Assembly: GCF_025989185.1 (NCBI RefSeq)
Contig: NZ_JAPDNT010000001.1
Span: 186,001-250,000 of the forward strand
From: Limobrevibacterium gyesilva
Lineage (GTDB): Bacteria; Pseudomonadota; Alphaproteobacteria; Acetobacterales; Acetobacteraceae
Length of the DNA stretch: 64,000 nt
Direction: 5' to 3'
The position numbers and the translations under genes were made by a program. The notes beneath the pieces are model-generated. The model searched no databases. It was given only the letters and a program-made list of their open reading frames with translations, and was not told where the DNA came from. This document shows positions 8,591 through 17,667 of this stretch, one piece after another. The first letter of the stretch is position 1. Each line of letters opens with the position of its first letter.

Positions 8591-9328
8591 ATGTTTCAAC
8601 TGGACGGCAAGGCTGCACTGGTCACCGGCGCCTCGGGCGGCATCGGGGCGGCGATCGCGCGCACGCTGCATGGTCTCGGGGCGAGCGTGGCCCTGTCTGG
8701 CACCCGGCGCGAGGCGCTGGAGACGCTGGCGGCCGAACTGGGCAGCCGCGCGCATGTCTGCCCTGCGGACCTGAAGGACCCGGCCGCGCCGGATGCCCTG
8801 GTGGCGGCGGCCGAGGCGGCGGCAGGGCCGCTGCACATCCTGGTCAACAATGCCGGGTTCACCCGCGACATGCTGGCCCTGCGCATGAAGGACGAGGACT
8901 GGCAGGCGGTGCTGGACGTGGACCTGACCGCACCGTTCCGGCTGTCGCGCGCGGCGCTGAAGGGCATGCTGCGCCGCCGCGCCGGACGGATCATCGCCAT
9001 CGGCTCGATCGTGGGCGCCACCGGCAACCCTGGCCAGGCCAACTACGCCGCGGCCAAGGCCGGCCTGACCGGCATGACCAAGGCGCTCGCCCAGGAAGTG
9101 GGCAGCCGCGGCGTGACCGTGAACATGGTCGCCCCGGGCTTCATCGAGACGCCGATGACCGACGCGCTGAGCGATGCCCAGAAGGCCAAGCTGTCCGAGG
9201 CGATTCCGCTGGGTCGGATGGGCAAGCCCGAGGACGTCGCGGCCGCGGTGGCCTATCTGGCCAGCGACGAGGCCGGCTGGGTCACCGGCGCCACCCTGCA
9301 CGTCAACGGCGGGATGGCCATGCTTTAG
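8591..9328 (+). CDS. fabG: 3-oxoacyl-ACP reductase
   Basis: A 245-residue short-chain dehydrogenase that reduces 3-ketoacyl-ACP with NADPH. Cofactor motif TGASGGIG (12-19), NNAG, and the catalytic Ser139, Tyr152 and Lys156 (in [14 protein letters not shown]) are present. [12 protein letters not shown] and [16 protein letters not shown] at the C-terminus are characteristic of FabG rather than of other SDRs. The ATG at 8591 follows fabD by 10 bases with GGAG nearby. Position between fabD and acpP supports the assignment. Confidence 0.95.
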   Translation: MFQLDGKAALVTGASGGIGAAIARTLHGLGASVALSGTRREALETLAAELGSRAHVCPADLKDPAAPDALVAAAEAAAGPLHILVNNAGFTRDMLALRMKDEDWQAVLDVDLTAPFRLSRAALKGMLRRRAGRIIAIGSIVGATGNPGQANYAAAKAGLTGMTKALAQEVGSRGVTVNMVAPGFIETPMTDALSDAQKAKLSEAIPLGRMGKPEDVAAAVAYLASDEAGWVTGATLHVNGGMAML

Positions 9329-9542
9329 GCGTGTTGGGGTAGAGTTGCGCAATTGCATGGCGCGAATCGGCTCCCCCGTTGGCGCGCGTCGTAAAACCAT
9401 GCTAAGCGCCGCGCGGCCTCGTCCGGAGGTGGCTGCGTGGCGCCGATTGGGGTCTTCCCCCGTCGGTCCCGACAACGGGGCCCTGGGGAAGACCGGACGA
9501 GAGACGTTGAACCAGTACCGGCAGGCAGGAGCACAAGTACCG

Positions 9543-9782
9543 ATGAGCGATATCGCCGAGAGGGTGAAGAAGATCGTGGTCGATCACCTAGGTGTCGAAG
9601 AGAGCAAGGTCACCGCAGAGGCGTCGTTCATCGACGACCTGGGCGCGGACAGCCTCGACACCGTCGAGTTGGTCATGGCCTTCGAAGAGGCCTTCAGCGT
9701 CGAGATCCCCGAAGACGCGGCCGAGAAGATCAGCACCGTCAAGGACGCGATCGAGTACATCGAGAAGCAGAAGGCCGCTTAA
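9543..9782 (+). CDS. acpP: Acyl carrier protein
   Basis: A 79-residue acidic carrier protein that holds growing acyl chains on a phosphopantetheine arm. The attachment site is Ser37 in [15 protein letters not shown]. The start (ATG at 9543) is preceded by AGGAG at 11 bases. The 214-base gap after fabG is the longest in the cluster and probably carries an extra promoter, as expected for this very abundant protein. The best candidate I see is TTGGCG at 9379 followed after 16 bases by GCTAAG, a weak match. Confidence 0.95.
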   Translation: MSDIAERVKKIVVDHLGVEESKVTAEASFIDDLGADSLDTVELVMAFEEAFSVEIPEDAAEKISTVKDAIEYIEKQKAA

Positions 9783-9814
9783 GGTCGGCTGGTCGCAGGA
9801 AGAACGGGGCAAGG

Positions 9815-11086
9815 ATGGCAGCGATGCGGCGCGTGGTGGTGACGGGCACGGGCATCGCCTGTCCCCTGGGTCTGGGGACGGAGAATGTCTGGAAGCGCCT
9901 GATCAATGGCGAGTCGGGCATCAACGCCATCCAATCCTTCGACGTGAAGGATCTGCCGGCGAAGATCGCCGGGCAGATCCCGCAAGGCACGAAGGCCGAG
10001 GGCAAGCTCGATATCTCCGAATGGGTCCCGGTCAAGGACCAGAAGAAGATGGACCGCTTCATCCAGTTCGCCATGGTCGCAGCGACCGAGGCGGTGGAAG
10101 ACAGCGGCTGGGTGCCTGAGACCGAGGAGGACCGCTGCGCCACCGGTGTCATGATCGGCAGCGGCATCGGTGGGCTGGAGACGATCTACGAAGCCTCCGT
10201 GCAGCTCCATGAAGGCAAGGCGCGCCGGCTGTCGCCGTTCTTCATCCCGTCGGCGCTGATCAACCTCGCCTCCGGCCACGTGTCGATCAAATACGGCTTC
10301 AAGGGCCCGAACCACAGCGTGGTGACGGCTTGCGCCACCGGCGTGCACGCCATCGGCGACGCCGCCCGGCTGATCATGCTGGGTGATGCCGACGTCATGG
10401 TGGCCGGCGGCGCCGAGTCGGCCGTGAACCCGCTGGGCATCGCCGGGTTCTGCGCCTCGCGCGCCCTTTCGACCGGCTACAACGACACCCCCGCCAAGGC
10501 CTCGCGGCCCTGGGACAAGGACCGCGACGGCTTCGTCATGGGTGAAGGCGCCGGCGTCGTGGTGCTTGAGGAATACGAACACGCGAAGAAGCGCGGCGCC
10601 AAGATCTATGCCGAGATCGGCGGCTACGGCCTGTCCGGCGACGCCTACCACATCACGGCACCGGCCGAGGGCCATGACGGCGCCTTCCGCGCCATGAAGG
10701 CGGCGCTGAAGAACGGCGGCGTGACGCCCGACCAGATCCAGTACGTGAACGCCCACGGCACCTCGACGCCGCTCGGCGACGACCTGGAGCTGGAGGCGGT
10801 CGAGCGGTTCTTCGGCGAAGCGGCACGCGGGCTGGCGATGTCGTCCACCAAATCGGCAACTGGCCATCTGCTCGGCGCCGCCGGCGCCATCGAGGCGATT
10901 TTCTCGGCGCTCGCGGTGCGCGACAACGTTGCCCCGCCGACCTTGAACCTCGATTCGCCGAGCCGCGACAGCGTGATCGACCGGGTGGCGCATAGCGCGC
11001 AGCAGCGCCGGATCGACGTGGCGCTGTCGAACAGCTTCGGTTTCGGCGGCACCAACGCCAGCATCATCTTCAAACGAGCCGCCTGA
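9815..11086 (+). CDS. fabF: 3-oxoacyl-ACP synthase II
   Basis: A 423-residue condensing enzyme that joins malonyl-ACP to acyl-ACP and makes cis-vaccenate precursors. The catalytic triad is visible: Cys173 in VVTACATGVHAIG, His in NAHGTSTPLGD and His in KSATGHLLGAAGA. The C-terminal SNSFGFGGTNASIIF is conserved. The first ATG (9815) is used here. A second ATG at 9824 (MRRVVVTG) has a better placed AAGGA and matches the usual family start, so the mature protein may be 3 residues shorter. It lies 32 bases after acpP and 7 before mltG. Confidence 0.94.
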   Translation: MAAMRRVVVTGTGIACPLGLGTENVWKRLINGESGINAIQSFDVKDLPAKIAGQIPQGTKAEGKLDISEWVPVKDQKKMDRFIQFAMVAATEAVEDSGWVPETEEDRCATGVMIGSGIGGLETIYEASVQLHEGKARRLSPFFIPSALINLASGHVSIKYGFKGPNHSVVTACATGVHAIGDAARLIMLGDADVMVAGGAESAVNPLGIAGFCASRALSTGYNDTPAKASRPWDKDRDGFVMGEGAGVVVLEEYEHAKKRGAKIYAEIGGYGLSGDAYHITAPAEGHDGAFRAMKAALKNGGVTPDQIQYVNAHGTSTPLGDDLELEAVERFFGEAARGLAMSSTKSATGHLLGAAGAIEAIFSALAVRDNVAPPTLNLDSPSRDSVIDRVAHSAQQRRIDVALSNSFGFGGTNASIIFKRAA

Positions 11087-11093
11087 TTCCACG

Positions 11094-12077
11094 ATGACGC
11101 GCCGGCGCGCCGCGGCGGTCGTGCTGGCGGTGGTCCTGGCGCTTGGCGCGGCCGGCGCCGGCGGCGCCGCTATCGCCCGGCATCGCTTCCTGGCGCCCGG
11201 TCCCCTGACGCAGCCGCGCAACGTGGTCGTGCCGCGCGGCTCGCCCGCGGATGTGGCACAGACGCTGCACGCGGCCGGGGTGATTGCCGATATCCGGGCA
11301 TTCCGGATCGCGGGCCTGCTGACCCGCGGCGAAGGCCCGCTGCGCGCGGCAGAGTTCGCCTTCCCCGCCTCGGCAAGCCTGCGCCAGGTCCTGACCGTGT
11401 TGCGGACGGCGCGCCCGGTGCAGCACTGGCTGACCATCCCGGAAGGCCTGACCGCCGCGCAGATCGCGCTGCTGCTGGACCGCGCCGAGGCGATGACCGG
11501 TCCGGCGCCCGTGCCCGACGAGGGCGCGCTGCTGCCGGAATCCTACGCCTACGAATATGGCGCCAGCCGCGCAGCGGTGGTCGAACGCGCTGCCGGCGCC
11601 ATGCGGCGCACGCTGGGGCAGATCTGGGCCGAGCGCGCCGAGGACCTGCCGCTGGCCACCCCGCACGAGCTGCTGACCCTGGCCAGCATCGTCGAGCGCG
11701 AAACCGCCCGGGCAGAGGAGCGGCCGCGGGTCGCGGCGGTGTTCCTGAACCGCCTGAAGCGCGGCATGAAGCTGCAATCCGACCCGACCGTGGCCTACGC
11801 GGTCAGCGGTGGCATGGGCACGATCGAGCGGGCCCTGACACGCGCCGACCTGGACCAGGCCAATCCCTACAACACCTACCGCGTCCCCGGCCTGCCGCCG
11901 GGCCCGATCGGCAGCCCGGGCGTCGCCGCCCTGCAGGCGGTCGCGCGGCCGGCACGAACCGACGAGCTGTATTTCGTCGCGGACGGCACCGGCGGGCATG
12001 CCTTCGCCCGCACGCTGGAGGAACACAACCGCAATGTCGCGCGCTGGCGGGCAATGTCGGCGCCACTGACGCACTAA
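11094..12077 (+). CDS. mltG: Endolytic murein transglycosylase
   Basis: A 327-residue inner-membrane enzyme that cleaves nascent glycan strands and so sets strand length. One membrane segment lies at about residues 6-28. A LysM-like region follows, and the YceG catalytic domain has LASIVERET with the catalytic Glu201 and then FLNRLKRGMKLQSDPTV and NTYRVPGLPPGPIGSPG, all diagnostic. The length is as usual. It sits right after fabF, a common alphaproteobacterial arrangement that links envelope lipid and wall synthesis. Converges with the MBL-fold gene with a 13-base gap. Confidence 0.92.
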   Translation: MTRRRAAAVVLAVVLALGAAGAGGAAIARHRFLAPGPLTQPRNVVVPRGSPADVAQTLHAAGVIADIRAFRIAGLLTRGEGPLRAAEFAFPASASLRQVLTVLRTARPVQHWLTIPEGLTAAQIALLLDRAEAMTGPAPVPDEGALLPESYAYEYGASRAAVVERAAGAMRRTLGQIWAERAEDLPLATPHELLTLASIVERETARAEERPRVAAVFLNRLKRGMKLQSDPTVAYAVSGGMGTIERALTRADLDQANPYNTYRVPGLPPGPIGSPGVAALQAVARPARTDELYFVADGTGGHAFARTLEEHNRNVARWRAMSAPLTH

Positions 12078-12090
12078 GCTTTGGCTCGCC

Positions 12091-12960
12091 CTATGCGGCC
12101 GCCGGCGCCCAGACATGCGGCACGAAGCCGTAGCCGCCGCCGGCCCGCACCACGTGCCCGAAGGTCGGGAAATCCAGGTGCATGCCGGCCACCAACATCC
12201 GGTCGGTCGCGGCCATGTCCAGGGCACGGGCCCGACTGGCGCGCCCCTGGCCCACGTCCACGTCGAAGCTGACCCCGGCCTCCGGCCGGGCGAACTGGAT
12301 GCCCGGGAGGTGCACCACGTCGCCCCAGATCAGCAGCGAATCCGGCCCGGACGTCACGAGCCATCCGGAATGGCCAGGCGTATGCCCCGGCAGGTGGTTC
12401 GCCGTGATGCCGGGCAGCGCCGTCCCGCCGTCTTTCACCGTGCGCATCCGGTCGCGGTAGGGCGCGAGGCTGCGCTGCGCCACGGCAAAGGCATTCCTGG
12501 CGGCGTCCCGGGCGCCTGCCGCGATCGCCTCGTCCAGCCAGAACGCAGGCTCGGCCTCGTGCAGCACCACCTCGGCGTTGGGGAAATAGGCCGCGCCGTC
12601 CGCGTCCAGCAGGCCGCTGACATGGTCGATATGGGCGTGCGTGATCAGGATGGTGCGGACCGCGGACGGCTCCACCCCCAACGCCTCCAGGCGCCGCCGC
12701 GCATGGCCGTAATCCGGGCCCATGGCGCCGCCGCAGCCGGTGTCGACCAGCACCGGCTCATTGCCGATCGTCAGCAGGAACGAGCTGATGGTGATGCGCG
12801 GGGGCACGGCGCGGAAGCTTTCGCGCAGCAGCGCCTCGCAGTCATTCGGCGCAACGCCAACAACCAGATCTGTCGAGGCCTCGAGCATGCCGTCGTGGAG
12901 GGCGGTAACGGTGATGTCGCCGATGCGGATGTGATGGATGCCGGAATTCGTGCTCTGCAT
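12091..12960 (-). CDS. MBL-fold metallo-hydrolase
   Basis: A 289-residue metallo-beta-lactamase-fold protein. The dinuclear metal motif HAHIDH is at residues 108-113, with LVDTGCG before it, HLPGHTPGHSG after it and the further ligand region in LLIWGDVVHLP. The sequence resembles the quorum-quenching lactonase/AttM-like and YtnP-like hydrolases, which share FLLTIGNEPVLVDTG-type blocks, but substrate preference cannot be read off. No signal peptide, so probably cytosolic. The ATG at 12960 is preceded by AGGGGCAGGG. It follows the SDR gene on the same strand by 49 bases, so the two may be co-transcribed. Confidence 0.8.
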   Translation of the reverse strand: MQSTNSGIHHIRIGDITVTALHDGMLEASTDLVVGVAPNDCEALLRESFRAVPPRITISSFLLTIGNEPVLVDTGCGGAMGPDYGHARRRLEALGVEPSAVRTILITHAHIDHVSGLLDADGAAYFPNAEVVLHEAEPAFWLDEAIAAGARDAARNAFAVAQRSLAPYRDRMRTVKDGGTALPGITANHLPGHTPGHSGWLVTSGPDSLLIWGDVVHLPGIQFARPEAGVSFDVDVGQGRASRARALDMAATDRMLVAGMHLDFPTFGHVVRAGGGYGFVPHVWAPAAA

Positions 12961-13009
12961 GCCCTGCCCCTTTGCGTGATCGTTGTGCGGCAGTTGCCGA
13001 TGTGAGGCA

Positions 13010-13801
13010 TCAGCCGCCGCCGGGCAAGGCGTCCTTGCCCGGCGGAATCGACAGCAATGCCCCGGACAGCCGTGGCGGCAACAACCCGGCCAACCGCCCC
13101 AGCGCCCCCATCCACCACGGAAACACGACCCGCCGCCGCCCCTTCGCGATGCCGCGCAGGATGATGCGCGCGGCGCGGTCGGCATCCATCAGGCCGGGCA
13201 TGGGAAAGCGGTTATGGGCGGTCATGGCGGTGCGGACATAGCCGGGGCAGATGCTGGTCAGGTGGATCCCCCGCCGACGCGCCGTCTGCGCGGTCGCCAC
13301 CGTCCAGGCATCGGCGGCCGCCTTCGCGGCGCAATAGGCCGGCGCACCAGGGGCCGGCACGAAGGCGGCGAGGGACGCCACCACGGCGATCCGGCCACGA
13401 ACGCCGTGGGCGTCAGGCGGCTGGGCCGCCATCGCCGCCATCGCAGGCAGCACCGTGTTCAGCACGCCGTCGAGATTGACCGCGAAGATCGCCCGCGTCT
13501 GGGCCGCCGTCTCCTGCAACCCGTCGCCGGTGCCGGCGGAGATGCCGGCATTGGCGACCACGAGGCTGAGCGGCGTCGCCGCCGCGATCCAGGCGGCCAT
13601 TGCCGCCGCGTCGCGCACGTCGAGCACCGCCTCGTGCACCAGCGCGCCGCGCCCGCGGCACAGCGCCGCCGTCTGACCCAGGCGCGCGGCATCGCGACCG
13701 GACAGATGCAGGACGACGCCGGGCCCGGCGCATGCCAATGCGAGAGCCCGACCGATGCCTGATGAGGCTCCGGTAATCAGAACAGAATCGTATCCGGCCA
13801 T
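13010..13801 (-). CDS. Short-chain dehydrogenase/reductase
   Basis: A 263-residue classical SDR. The nucleotide motif is GASSGIG (11-17), with VANAG in place of NNAG; the catalytic triad is Ser143, Tyr156 and Lys160 (AYCAAKAAADAW). CPGYVRTAMT follows. The C-terminal 40 residues are hydrophobic and proline/glycine rich (MGALGRLAGLLPP), a membrane-associating tail seen in some lipid-acting SDRs. Substrate unknown. Divergent from yicC with a 54-base spacer; same direction as the MBL-fold gene downstream. Confidence 0.8.
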   Translation of the reverse strand: MAGYDSVLITGASSGIGRALALACAGPGVVLHLSGRDAARLGQTAALCRGRGALVHEAVLDVRDAAAMAAWIAAATPLSLVVANAGISAGTGDGLQETAAQTRAIFAVNLDGVLNTVLPAMAAMAAQPPDAHGVRGRIAVVASLAAFVPAPGAPAYCAAKAAADAWTVATAQTARRRGIHLTSICPGYVRTAMTAHNRFPMPGLMDADRAARIILRGIAKGRRRVVFPWWMGALGRLAGLLPPRLSGALLSIPPGKDALPGGG

Positions 13802-13855
13802 GTTTCGACCTTAGCGCAGCGCTGCTAGAAGATCGCGGATGTTTGCAAGGACGAC

Positions 13856-14752
13856 ATGATGGCCGCTCCGCTCAGCTCCATGACCGGCTTCGCCCGCAGC
13901 GACGGGACCATCGAAGGTCTCGCCTGGGCGTGGGAGGTGCGCAGCGTCAACGGCCGCGGTCTCGACTTGCGGTTCCGCCTGCCCCCCGGCTTCGATGCGC
14001 TGGAGCCAGCTCTGCGTACTGCCGCCGCGAAACTGCTGAAGCGCGGCAATGTCACCGCCAACCTGACCGTCAAGCGTGAGGACCAGCCCAAGCTCGCCCC
14101 CGATCCGGCAGCGCTGGAGCAGGTGCTGGCGCTGGCCCTGGAGCTCGCCGCCCGCATTCCCGGCGCCGAGCCGCCGCGCGCCGAGGCGCTGCTGGGGCTG
14201 CCGGGCGTGCTCCGCCCCACCACCGCCGCCGACAGCGAGGCCGTCGTGCAGACCCAGGCTGAGGCCATCCGCCAGGGCTTCGCGGCGGTCCTGGACGGGC
14301 TCGTGACGGCCCGGCAGGGAGAGGGCGCGCGCCTGGCCGGCATCCTGGACGCGTTGCTCGCCGAGATCGACGCCCTGCGCGGGCGTGCCGCCGTCGAGGC
14401 CGCCGACCAACCCGCGCAGCAACGCGCCCGCATGCTCGAGACCGTGCAGGCCTTGTTGTCCGAGGTTCCTGCCCTTCCCGAGGAGCGGATCGTGCAGGAA
14501 GTGGCGATGCTGGCCGCGAAATCGGATGTGCGCGAAGAGCTGGACCGGCTGGACGCCCACGTCCACGCCGCCCGCGCGCTGTTGGCGGAGGGCGAGAACA
14601 TCGGCCGGCGCTTCGACTTCCTGGTGCAGGAGTTCAACCGCGAGGCCAACACCCTGTGCAGCAAGTCCGCGAGCGTCGCCCTGACCGCAACCGGGCTGAA
14701 GCTGAAGGCAACGATCGAGCAGCTGCGCGAGCAGGTGCAGAACATTGAGTGA
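13856..14752 (+). CDS. yicC: YicC family endoribonuclease-like protein
   Basis: A 298-residue YicC/YloC protein. The N-terminal hallmark SMTGFAR is at residues 8-14, EVRSVNGRGLDLRFRLPPGF follows, and the C-terminal DUF1732 part has EVAMLAAKSDVREELDRL and GRRFDFLVQEFNREANTLCSK. E. coli YicC is reported to act in RNA turnover; the metal-binding residues lie in the conserved C-terminal region. Two ATGs occur in a row (13856, 13859); the preceding AAGGAC fits either. Its TGA is in frame with, and only 12 bases from, the TTG of gmk, the usual partner. Confidence 0.88.
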   Translation: MMAAPLSSMTGFARSDGTIEGLAWAWEVRSVNGRGLDLRFRLPPGFDALEPALRTAAAKLLKRGNVTANLTVKREDQPKLAPDPAALEQVLALALELAARIPGAEPPRAEALLGLPGVLRPTTAADSEAVVQTQAEAIRQGFAAVLDGLVTARQGEGARLAGILDALLAEIDALRGRAAVEAADQPAQQRARMLETVQALLSEVPALPEERIVQEVAMLAAKSDVREELDRLDAHVHAARALLAEGENIGRRFDFLVQEFNREANTLCSKSASVALTATGLKLKATIEQLREQVQNIE

Positions 14753-14764
14753 AGGAGCGGCGCA

Positions 14765-15403
14765 TTGAGCCTCGCACGCCGCGGTCTGTGCCTGGTGCTC
14801 GCCGCCCCGTCGGGCGCCGGCAAGACCTCCATTACCCGCGCCCTGCTGCAAGCGGAGCCGGAACTGGCGTTGTCGGTCAGCGTCACCACCCGCACCCCGC
14901 GCCCCGGTGAGCAGGAGGGCGTGCACTACTTCTTCCGCAGCCAGGCGGCGTTCGACGCGATGGTGGGCCGCGGTGAGCTGCTGGAATGGGCCGGCGTGTT
15001 CAGCCGCTCCTACGGCAGTCCACGCGCCCCGGTCGAGGCCGCCCTGGCTGCCGGACGCGACATCGTGTTCGACATCGACTGGCAGGGTCACCGCCAGCTG
15101 CGCGCGGCGCTGCCGGGCGACGTGGTCGGCCTGTTCATCCTGCCGCCGTCCCTCACCGAGCTGGAGGCGCGCCTTCGCGGCCGGGGCGGCGACACCGAGG
15201 CAGAGATCGCGCGCCGCATGGCCCAGGCGCGTGACGAGATGTCGCACGCGCCCGAGTTCGACCACGTTCTCGTGAACGACGATTTCGAGCAGACGGTGGC
15301 GCAAACCCGCGCGGTGCTGCAGGCCGCCCGCCTGGCCACCGCGCGCCAGATTGGCCTGGCCGCGTTCCTGGCGGCGCCGAACATGCGGATGACGCCGGAA
15401 TGA
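14765..15403 (+). CDS. gmk: Guanylate kinase
   Basis: A 212-residue kinase that makes GDP from GMP and ATP. The P-loop APSGAGKT (14-21), the GMP-binding VSVTTRTPRPGEQEGVHYFF and IDWQGHRQL are all present. The start must be the TTG at 14765: the yicC stop at 14750 is in the same frame and no ATG or GTG lies between; GAAGGAGCG supplies the ribosome site. yicC-gmk is a conserved pair. The C-terminus carries a short extension beyond the kinase core. Confidence 0.93.
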   Translation: MSLARRGLCLVLAAPSGAGKTSITRALLQAEPELALSVSVTTRTPRPGEQEGVHYFFRSQAAFDAMVGRGELLEWAGVFSRSYGSPRAPVEAALAAGRDIVFDIDWQGHRQLRAALPGDVVGLFILPPSLTELEARLRGRGGDTEAEIARRMAQARDEMSHAPEFDHVLVNDDFEQTVAQTRAVLQAARLATARQIGLAAFLAAPNMRMTPE

Positions 15404-15407
15404 CCAT

Positions 15408-16331
15408 GTGACCGACCTGTTCGGCATCATCGCCCCGGTGTTTGCCCTGATCGGCATGGGAGTGGCCGCCGTCCAGATGCGGCTGCTCGAGACTCCGGCC
15501 GTGCGCGGCATGACCGATTTCGTCTTCTTCGCGGCGATGCCGAGCCTGCTGTTCGGCTCGGTGGCCGGCGCGCCGCCGCTGCGCCTGCTGGACGTGGCCG
15601 GCAGCTTCCTCGGCGGCGCGGTGCTGCTGTTCGCGGCCGCCGTGCTGTTGGCGCGGTATGTGCTGGGCGTGCGTCTGGCGCAGGCGTCGATGTTCGGCCT
15701 CAACAGCGTGTTCGGCAACACGGTGATGCTGGGCATTCCCATCGTCGACGCCGCCTACGGGCGCGAGGGCGTGGCCAACCTGCTGGCCGTGATCGCCTTC
15801 CATTCCGCCGTGCTGCTGCCCCTGGCCACCATCATGATCGAGGCCGACACCGACTCGGGGCGCGGGCCACTGGGCGTGCTGCAGGCCGCCGTCCCCGGTA
15901 TCGTGCGCAACCCCGTGGTGGTGTCGATCATGCTGGCGTTTGTCTGGCGCGCCACCGGGCTGTCGATCCCGGTCCCGATCGGCCGGCTGCTGGGCCTGAT
16001 GGGCGCCGCGGGACCGCCGCTGGCGCTGTTCTGCCTGGGCGCCTCGCTGCCCCGCCCCACCGGTTGGTCAGACATCCTTGAGGTGTCGCTGGCGGCGGTG
16101 CTGAAGCTGGCGGCGATGCCGGCGCTGGTGGCGTTGCTCGCGCATCTGGCCGGTGTCACCGGCGTCGCCTTCGCCGTCGTGGTGCTGGCGTCGGGACTGC
16201 CCACCGGGGCCAACGCGTTCCTGTTGGCACGGCGCTTCGCCACCATGGCCGAAGCCTCGGCCAGCACCGTGGTCGTCAGCACCGTCGCGTCACTCTTCAC
16301 ACTGGCGGCGCTGCTGTCCTGGCTGCGGTAA
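15408..16331 (+). CDS. AEC family transporter
   Basis: A 307-residue polytopic inner-membrane protein of the auxin efflux carrier family, with about ten hydrophobic segments. It begins with TDLFGIIAPVFALIGMG, typical of the family, and has SVFGNTVMLGIPI in the middle and ASGLPTGANAFLLARR towards the end, matching the two helix-break regions of these bile-acid-fold transporters. Substrates in bacteria include malonate and other organic acids; none can be assigned. The GTG at 15408 is the start, because the ATG one base pair earlier runs directly into TGA. It lies 4 bases after gmk. Confidence 0.85.
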   Translation: MTDLFGIIAPVFALIGMGVAAVQMRLLETPAVRGMTDFVFFAAMPSLLFGSVAGAPPLRLLDVAGSFLGGAVLLFAAAVLLARYVLGVRLAQASMFGLNSVFGNTVMLGIPIVDAAYGREGVANLLAVIAFHSAVLLPLATIMIEADTDSGRGPLGVLQAAVPGIVRNPVVVSIMLAFVWRATGLSIPVPIGRLLGLMGAAGPPLALFCLGASLPRPTGWSDILEVSLAAVLKLAAMPALVALLAHLAGVTGVAFAVVVLASGLPTGANAFLLARRFATMAEASASTVVVSTVASLFTLAALLSWLR

Positions 16332-16341
16332 GAGACTGGCC

Positions 16342-17667
16342 ATGACGCGAACGACAGCCATTGCCGCGAGCATTCTGGCCGTGGCGCTGCTCAGCCTCGG
16401 CGTGACCGGCCAACTGGCGCCGTGGCCGTCGCCCGACACACCCACCTATCTGGCAGCCGCGCGCTCGGCCACCCCGCTCGCAGAGCTGCGACTGCCGGTC
16501 TATGGCTGGCTCGCCGCTCCGCTGCTGGCCAGCGCCGCGCCCGGTTGGCTGTTGCCGGGGCTCCAGGTCGGCGCGTTCATGGCCGCTTCGCTGTGGCTGG
16601 TGGTGGTGTTGCGCCGGCACTTCCTGTCGGGCCCGGCTGCGGTGGCAATGGCGGTGGCGCTGGCCGGATCCAACGAGCTGCTGGTTTGGGGACACGCGCT
16701 GTTGCCCGAAGTGCCCGGGCATGCCGCCCTGCTGGCCGCGCTCGCGCTGGTGCTGGAGATCGCGGCCGGGCGGCGCGCCGTGTGGCGCGTGTTGTGGGCC
16801 GCGCTGGCGGCGACGCTGGCCTGGGCCCTGCGTCCGAGCCTGCTGCCCTTCATCCTGTTGCTGCCGCTGCTGGTGCTGCTGCTACCGCGTCCGGCAACTC
16901 TGCGCGTCCACGGCCGGGCGGCGTGGTTGCTCGTCGCGCTGCTACTGCCGTTCCTAACCCTGTCCGGCCTGCGCGCGATCCGCTACCACGACTTCAATGT
17001 CGTCTCGTTCAACGGCTTCCAGATGTCCGGCGTGGCCGCGCTGATGCTGACGCCCGACATCGCCGACCGCCTGCCGCCCGCGCACCAGGATCTCGCACGC
17101 CAGATCATCGCCCGCCGCGACACGCTGATCGCCGCCGGGCAGGCGCTGCCGATTCCCCTGAACTCGTCCGGACAGCGCTCGTTCGTCTCGGCCGCGGCGC
17201 TGTATTTCGACGTGCTGGCGCGCAGCTTCGATGTGGTGGTGTGGGAAGGCGTATCGCCCCTGCGCCAGGCGGACGAGAGCTGGCCGGCCTTCACCCTGCG
17301 GTTGCAGGCCCTGTCGCTGGCCACGTTCAGAGCGGCGCCGGCCTATTACAGCGCATGGGTGGCGGGCGCCACCGGCCGGGCCGTCGGCCATATGCTGGTG
17401 CTGAATCCGATCTTCGTTCTGGCCTGCACCGTTCTGTTTGGCATGGTGCTCTGGCGGGGCCTGCGGGGCGCATCAGCGCCCGAGCCGGACAGCGCCGGAC
17501 GGCGCGACATTCCGCCTCTACTGGCGCTGACCGGGGTCTATCTGCTCGGCACTGCGGTGCCGATCGTGCTCGTGACCATGCCGGCGGCCCGCTACACCGA
17601 CAGCGCCTGCCTGTTCCTCGCAGCCTGGCCGGTCTACGGGACGCTCAGGCTGCTGCGGCGGAGCTGA
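16342..17667 (+). CDS. Polytopic membrane protein, possible GT-C glycosyltransferase
   Basis: A 441-residue membrane protein with roughly ten hydrophobic segments, rich in Leu, Ala and Val. The first extracytoplasmic loop has SPDTPTYLAAARS, an acidic-rich loop of the kind that carries the catalytic Asp in GT-C enzymes (ArnT/family 39 and 87 types), and the hydrophilic stretch at about residues 210-300 resembles their periplasmic loops. I do not recognise a specific family, so the function is unproven. It follows the AEC gene by 10 bases, and its last 23 bases overlap the convergent rsmA. Confidence 0.55.
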   Translation: MTRTTAIAASILAVALLSLGVTGQLAPWPSPDTPTYLAAARSATPLAELRLPVYGWLAAPLLASAAPGWLLPGLQVGAFMAASLWLVVVLRRHFLSGPAAVAMAVALAGSNELLVWGHALLPEVPGHAALLAALALVLEIAAGRRAVWRVLWAALAATLAWALRPSLLPFILLLPLLVLLLPRPATLRVHGRAAWLLVALLLPFLTLSGLRAIRYHDFNVVSFNGFQMSGVAALMLTPDIADRLPPAHQDLARQIIARRDTLIAAGQALPIPLNSSGQRSFVSAAALYFDVLARSFDVVVWEGVSPLRQADESWPAFTLRLQALSLATFRAAPAYYSAWVAGATGRAVGHMLVLNPIFVLACTVLFGMVLWRGLRGASAPEPDSAGRRDIPPLLALTGVYLLGTAVPIVLVTMPAARYTDSACLFLAAWPVYGTLRLLRRS

